Of a DNA stretch of 15,473 bases, positions 12,665 through 15,473 are shown piece by piece (within the stretch, counting starts at the first letter, position 1; every line of letters starts with the position of its first letter). The DNA comes from an uncultured Opitutaceae bacterium (lineage in GTDB: Bacteria; Verrucomicrobiota; Verrucomicrobiia; Opitutales; Opitutaceae): positions 1 to 15,473 of the forward strand of contig CALFXL010000008.1 of assembly GCA_937958045.1 (NCBI GenBank), written 5' to 3'. A program made the translations under genes and the position numbers. The notes under the pieces are model-generated. The model saw nothing but the letters and a program-made list of their open reading frames with translations. It did not search any database and was not told where the DNA came from.

Positions 12665-15473
12665 ATGAAACGACCTGCCCTTCCCGCTCAGGCAAAACGC
12701 GTTTCCAAACCGACTCCCCGCCCCCGTCCTCCTCGTCCGCGCCCCGCCGAACACCCCGCTGAAGATCCGCAGACGTTCATGCGCCAGCTCGTCGCGATGC
12801 TCACCGCGATGGAAGAAGGCGATTTTTCCGCGCGCTTATCCACCGACGAGATCGGCCTCGAGGGCCGCGCCGCCGCGAGCCTCAACGCGATCTGCGCGCG
12901 TATGGAACATTTCAATACAAGCCTGCTGCGTCTGCGTCGCCAGGTTGGCCAGGAAGGAAAAATCCATCAGCGTCTCCCGCTCGGCGATTCTGTCGGCAGC
13001 TGGGCCGAGCGCATCGAAGCGATCAACGCTGTCGTCGATGAGCTTTCGCAGCCGACGGTGGAAATGGGCCGCGTGATCGGCGCGGTGGCGAAAGGCGATC
13101 TTTCGCAACAAATGCCCGTCGAGCTCGGCGGTCGTCCGTTGCGCGGCGAATATCTGCGCACCGCGAAACTCGTGAACGGCATGGTCGATCAGCTCGGCGC
13201 GTTTTCCGTGGAAGTGATTCGTGTGGCGCGCGAGGTCGGCACCGAGGGCAAGCTCGGCGGACAAGCCCAAGTCAAAGGCGTGTCGGGCGTGTGGAAGGAA
13301 CTGACCGAGTCGGTGAATCAGATGGCCGGCAATCTCACCGCACAGGTGCGCAACATCGCCGACGTCACCATCGCCGTCGCGAAGGGCGACCTTTCGCGCA
13401 AGATCACCGTCGATGTGCGCGGCGAGATTTTGCAGCTCAAGGAGGCCATCAACGTCATGGTGGATCAGCTGCGTTCGTTCGCCGCGGAAGTGACGCGTGT
13501 CGCGCGCGAGGTCGGCACCGAAGGCAAGCTCGGCGGACAAGCCGTCGTGCCTGGTGTCGCCGGTACGTGGAAGGATTTGACCGACTCGGTAAACGCCATG
13601 GCGTCCAACCTCACCGACCAAGTGCGCAACATCGCAGGCGTCACCACAGCGGTCGCGCGCGGCGATTTGTCGCGCAAGATCACGGTGCACGTGAAGGGCG
13701 AGATCCTCGAGTTGAAGGAAACGATCAACACGATGGTCGATCGTCTCAACGCGTTCGCGTCCGAAGTATCGCGCGTGGCTCGCGAGGTCGGCACCGAGGG
13801 CAAACTCGGTGGACAAGCTCAAGTGCCCGGCGTCGCCGGTACATGGAAGGATCTCACCGACAACGTGAATTCCATGGGCAACAATCTCACGGCCCAGGTC
13901 CGCAACATCGCCGACGTCACCACCGCCGTCGCGCGCGGCGACTTGTCGCGCAAGATCACCGTCGATGTGCGCGGCGAAATTCTAGAGCTGAAAAACACCA
14001 TCAACACAATGGTCGATCAGCTCAACGGCTTTGCCTCCGAAGTGACGCGCGTCGCCCGTGAGGTCGGCACCGAAGGCAAACTCGGCGGACAAGCCACCGT
14101 GCCCGGCGTCGCCGGTACCTGGAAGGACCTCACCGACAACGTGAATTCCATGGCGAACAATTTGACGACGCAGGTGCGCAACATCGCCGATGTCACCACC
14201 GCCGTCGCCAAGGGAGACCTTTCGCGCAAAATCACCGTCGATGTTCGCGGCGAAATTTTGGAGCTGAAAGACACCATCAACACGATGGTCGATCAGCTCA
14301 ACGGCTTCGCCTCCGAAGTCTCGCGCGTCGCCCGCGAGGTCGGCACCGAGGGCAAGCTCGGTGGACAAGCTCAAGTGCAGGGCGTCGGTGGCACGTGGAA
14401 GGACCTCACCGACAACGTGAATTCCATGGCGAACAATTTGACGACGCAGGTGCGCAACATCGCCGATGTCACCACCGCCGTCGCCAAGGGAGACCTTTCG
14501 CGCAAAATCACCGTCGATGTTCGCGGCGAAATTTTGGAGCTGAAAGACACCATCAACACGATGGTCGATCAGCTCAACGGCTTCGCCTCCGAAGTCTCGC
14601 GCGTGGCTCGCGAGGTCGGCACCGAGGGTAAACTCGGTGGACAAGCTCAAGTGCAAGGTGTCGCCGGCACGTGGAAGGACCTCACCGACAACGTGAATCT
14701 CATGGCCGCCAACCTCACCGGCCAGGTGCGCAACATCGCCGAGGTGGCGACCGCCGTCGCACGCGGTGACTTGTCGCGCAAGATCACCGTCGATGTGAAA
14801 GGCGAAATCCTCGAGCTGAAAAACACCATCAACACAATGGTCGACCAGCTCAACGGTTTCGCCGCGGAAGTGACACGCGTGGCCCGCGAAGTCGGCACCG
14901 AAGGCGAGCTCGGCGGACAAGCCGTCGTGCCCGGCGTCGCCGGTACGTGGAAGGATTTGACCGATTCCGTAAACGCGATGGCGACCAACTTGACCACACA
15001 GGTGCGCAACATCGCCGACGTCACCACGGCGGTCGCGCGCGGCGACTTGTCGCGCAAAATCACGGTCAACGTGAAGGGCGAGATCCTCGCGCTCAAAGAC
15101 ACCATCAACACGATGGTCGACCAGCTCAACGCCTTCGCCTCCGAAGTGACGCGCGTCGCCCGCGAGGTCGGCACCGAAGGCAAACTCGGCGGACAAGCTC
15201 AGGTGCAAGGTGTCGCCGGCACGTGGAAAGATCTCACCGACAATGTGAATTCCATGGCCGACAATCTCACGAGCCAGGTTCGCAACATCGCCGAAGTGAC
15301 CACCGCGGTCGCGCGCGGCGATTTGTCGCGCAAGATCACCGTCGATGTGAAGGGCGAAATCCTCGCGCTCAAAGACACCATCAATACGATGGTCGATCAG
15401 CTCAACGGCTTCGCTTCCGAAGTGACGCGCGTCGCTCGCGAAGTCGGCACCGAAGGCAAACTCGGCGGCCAGG
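12665..15473 (+). CDS. Poly-HAMP sensor histidine kinase, group III (Nik1/Os-1-like) type, C-terminus outside window
   Basis: The visible 936 residues run off the right edge in frame. A Pro/Arg-rich N-terminus (about 1-35) contains no signal peptide or membrane segment, so the protein is probably cytoplasmic. A divergent HAMP-like segment follows (about 38-90, MRQLVAMLTAMEEGDFSARL). A first, longer unit comes next (about 92-188, with GSWAERIEAINAVVDELSQP and VAKGDLSQQ). Then come 92-residue units, each built as REVGTEGKLGGQA, GTWKDLTDNVN, TQVRNIADVTTAVA, GDLSRKITVDV and ILELKDTINTMVDQLN, i.e. paired HAMP domains. Known relatives continue with GAF, HisKA, HATPase and receiver domains, including fungal osmosensing kinases; none is visible here, so kinase activity is inferred. 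ATG at 12665 follows a pyrimidine tract (CTCCTC), with no Shine-Dalgarno motif. A longer frame or other start was not seen. Confidence 0.88.
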   Translation, partial: MKRPALPAQAKRVSKPTPRPRPPRPRPAEHPAEDPQTFMRQLVAMLTAMEEGDFSARLSTDEIGLEGRAAASLNAICARMEHFNTSLLRLRRQVGQEGKIHQRLPLGDSVGSWAERIEAINAVVDELSQPTVEMGRVIGAVAKGDLSQQMPVELGGRPLRGEYLRTAKLVNGMVDQLGAFSVEVIRVAREVGTEGKLGGQAQVKGVSGVWKELTESVNQMAGNLTAQVRNIADVTIAVAKGDLSRKITVDVRGEILQLKEAINVMVDQLRSFAAEVTRVAREVGTEGKLGGQAVVPGVAGTWKDLTDSVNAMASNLTDQVRNIAGVTTAVARGDLSRKITVHVKGEILELKETINTMVDRLNAFASEVSRVAREVGTEGKLGGQAQVPGVAGTWKDLTDNVNSMGNNLTAQVRNIADVTTAVARGDLSRKITVDVRGEILELKNTINTMVDQLNGFASEVTRVAREVGTEGKLGGQATVPGVAGTWKDLTDNVNSMANNLTTQVRNIADVTTAVAKGDLSRKITVDVRGEILELKDTINTMVDQLNGFASEVSRVAREVGTEGKLGGQAQVQGVGGTWKDLTDNVNSMANNLTTQVRNIADVTTAVAKGDLSRKITVDVRGEILELKDTINTMVDQLNGFASEVSRVAREVGTEGKLGGQAQVQGVAGTWKDLTDNVNLMAANLTGQVRNIAEVATAVARGDLSRKITVDVKGEILELKNTINTMVDQLNGFAAEVTRVAREVGTEGELGGQAVVPGVAGTWKDLTDSVNAMATNLTTQVRNIADVTTAVARGDLSRKITVNVKGEILALKDTINTMVDQLNAFASEVTRVAREVGTEGKLGGQAQVQGVAGTWKDLTDNVNSMADNLTSQVRNIAEVTTAVARGDLSRKITVDVKGEILALKDTINTMVDQLNGFASEVTRVAREVGTEGKLGGQ
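12938..15473 (+). repeat. Tandem in-frame HAMP-coding array, 276-bp period
   Basis: Taking the codon for Arg of REVGTEG as unit start, units begin at 13229, 13505, 13781, 14057, 14333, 14609, 14885, 15161 and 15437. This gives eight complete units of exactly 276 bp (92 codons) with no indel, and a ninth cut by the window edge. A related but divergent unit at 12938-13228 is 291 bp (97 codons), with five extra residues around GGRPLRGEYLRTA. Inner units are the most alike; the first ones are the most diverged. Because 276 is divisible by three, the repetition also keeps other reading frames open on both strands. Confidence 0.95.
14119..14604 (+). repeat. Perfect 210-bp duplication in adjacent HAMP units
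   Basis: Positions 14119-14328 and 14395-14604 are identical base for base, including all synonymous sites, while other unit pairs differ at many third positions. The identity ends at 14329/14605 (C versus G). Beyond that point the downstream copy reads GTGGCTCGCGAGGTCGGCAC, as unit three does near 13774. This is a mosaic expected from unequal crossing-over or gene conversion. Confidence 0.9.

Noticed and set aside
12374..12754. Upstream extension of guaA to an ATG at 12754
   Set aside because: The added 127 residues lack GuaA similarity and would cross the divergent intergenic region into the opposite gene. The conserved GuaA start is at 12373.
12836..13822. Antisense open frame of 328 codons over the start of the HAMP array
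   Set aside because: Same cause as above; no recognisable domain, and it lies fully within the plus-strand gene.
13291..14061. Second plus-strand frame (256 codons) rich in Arg, His and Gln inside the array
   Set aside because: Out-of-frame reading of the same repeats, with low-complexity R/H/Q composition typical of a shadow frame.
13982..15208. Open frame of 408 codons antisense to the HAMP array
   Set aside because: Its repetitive protein (GLSAEFAFGADL-like periods) simply mirrors the 276-bp repeats. A period divisible by three in GC-rich DNA keeps antisense frames open. The plus-strand frame encodes a recognised domain family, the antisense does not.

Overview
This is a GC-rich, densely coding bacterial chromosome window. 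It holds housekeeping and biosynthetic genes, mostly on the minus strand, plus the 5' part of one very large repetitive sensor kinase gene on the plus strand. The style of the proteins and the near absence of Shine-Dalgarno sequences suggest a Verrucomicrobiota member, perhaps Opitutaceae. That placement is an impression from the sequences; there is no rRNA or other marker here to prove it. No tRNA, rRNA, CRISPR array, insertion sequence or phage gene is visible.

Layout. (1) Positions 1-2843, minus strand: pdxJ (pyridoxine 5'-phosphate synthase), a hairpin-forming intergenic repeat, acpS (holo-ACP synthase), a small membrane-anchored protein of unknown function, and nnr (NAD(P)HX repair), which runs off the left edge. 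(2) 3006-3716, plus strand: a multi-pass membrane protein of the VC0807 type, divergent from pdxJ. (3) 3739-5091, minus: gltA (citrate synthase) and its strong terminator. (4) 5203-12373, minus: a long co-directional run of guaA (GMP synthase), an exported LolA-like protein, hisD, a 70-residue lipoprotein, hisC, hisB, an exported protein of unknown function, hisH, and a terminator-like hairpin. (5) 12665 to the right edge, plus: a histidine-kinase-type protein whose visible 936 residues are almost entirely HAMP repeats.

The his genes encode dehydratase (HisB), aminotransferase (HisC), dehydrogenase (HisD) and the glutaminase subunit of IGP synthase (HisH). Their order hisD-C-B-H follows the classical his operon, but two genes for exported proteins are inserted. 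hisC and hisB overlap by 19 bp, and hisB overlaps the next gene in an ATGA, so these three are probably translated together. pdxJ-acpS-nnr is a common cofactor/lipid housekeeping cluster.

The most unusual content is the poly-HAMP gene. It has eight complete, indel-free 276-bp (92-residue) units, a ninth cut by the window edge, and a divergent 97-residue founder-like unit in front. Two neighbouring units share a perfect 210-bp stretch, which implies recent duplication or gene conversion. The repeat closely resembles that of the fungal group III (Nik1/Os-1) hybrid histidine kinases. A second window-wide oddity is that almost no gene has a Shine-Dalgarno sequence, and many starts are directly preceded by a short pyrimidine tract.
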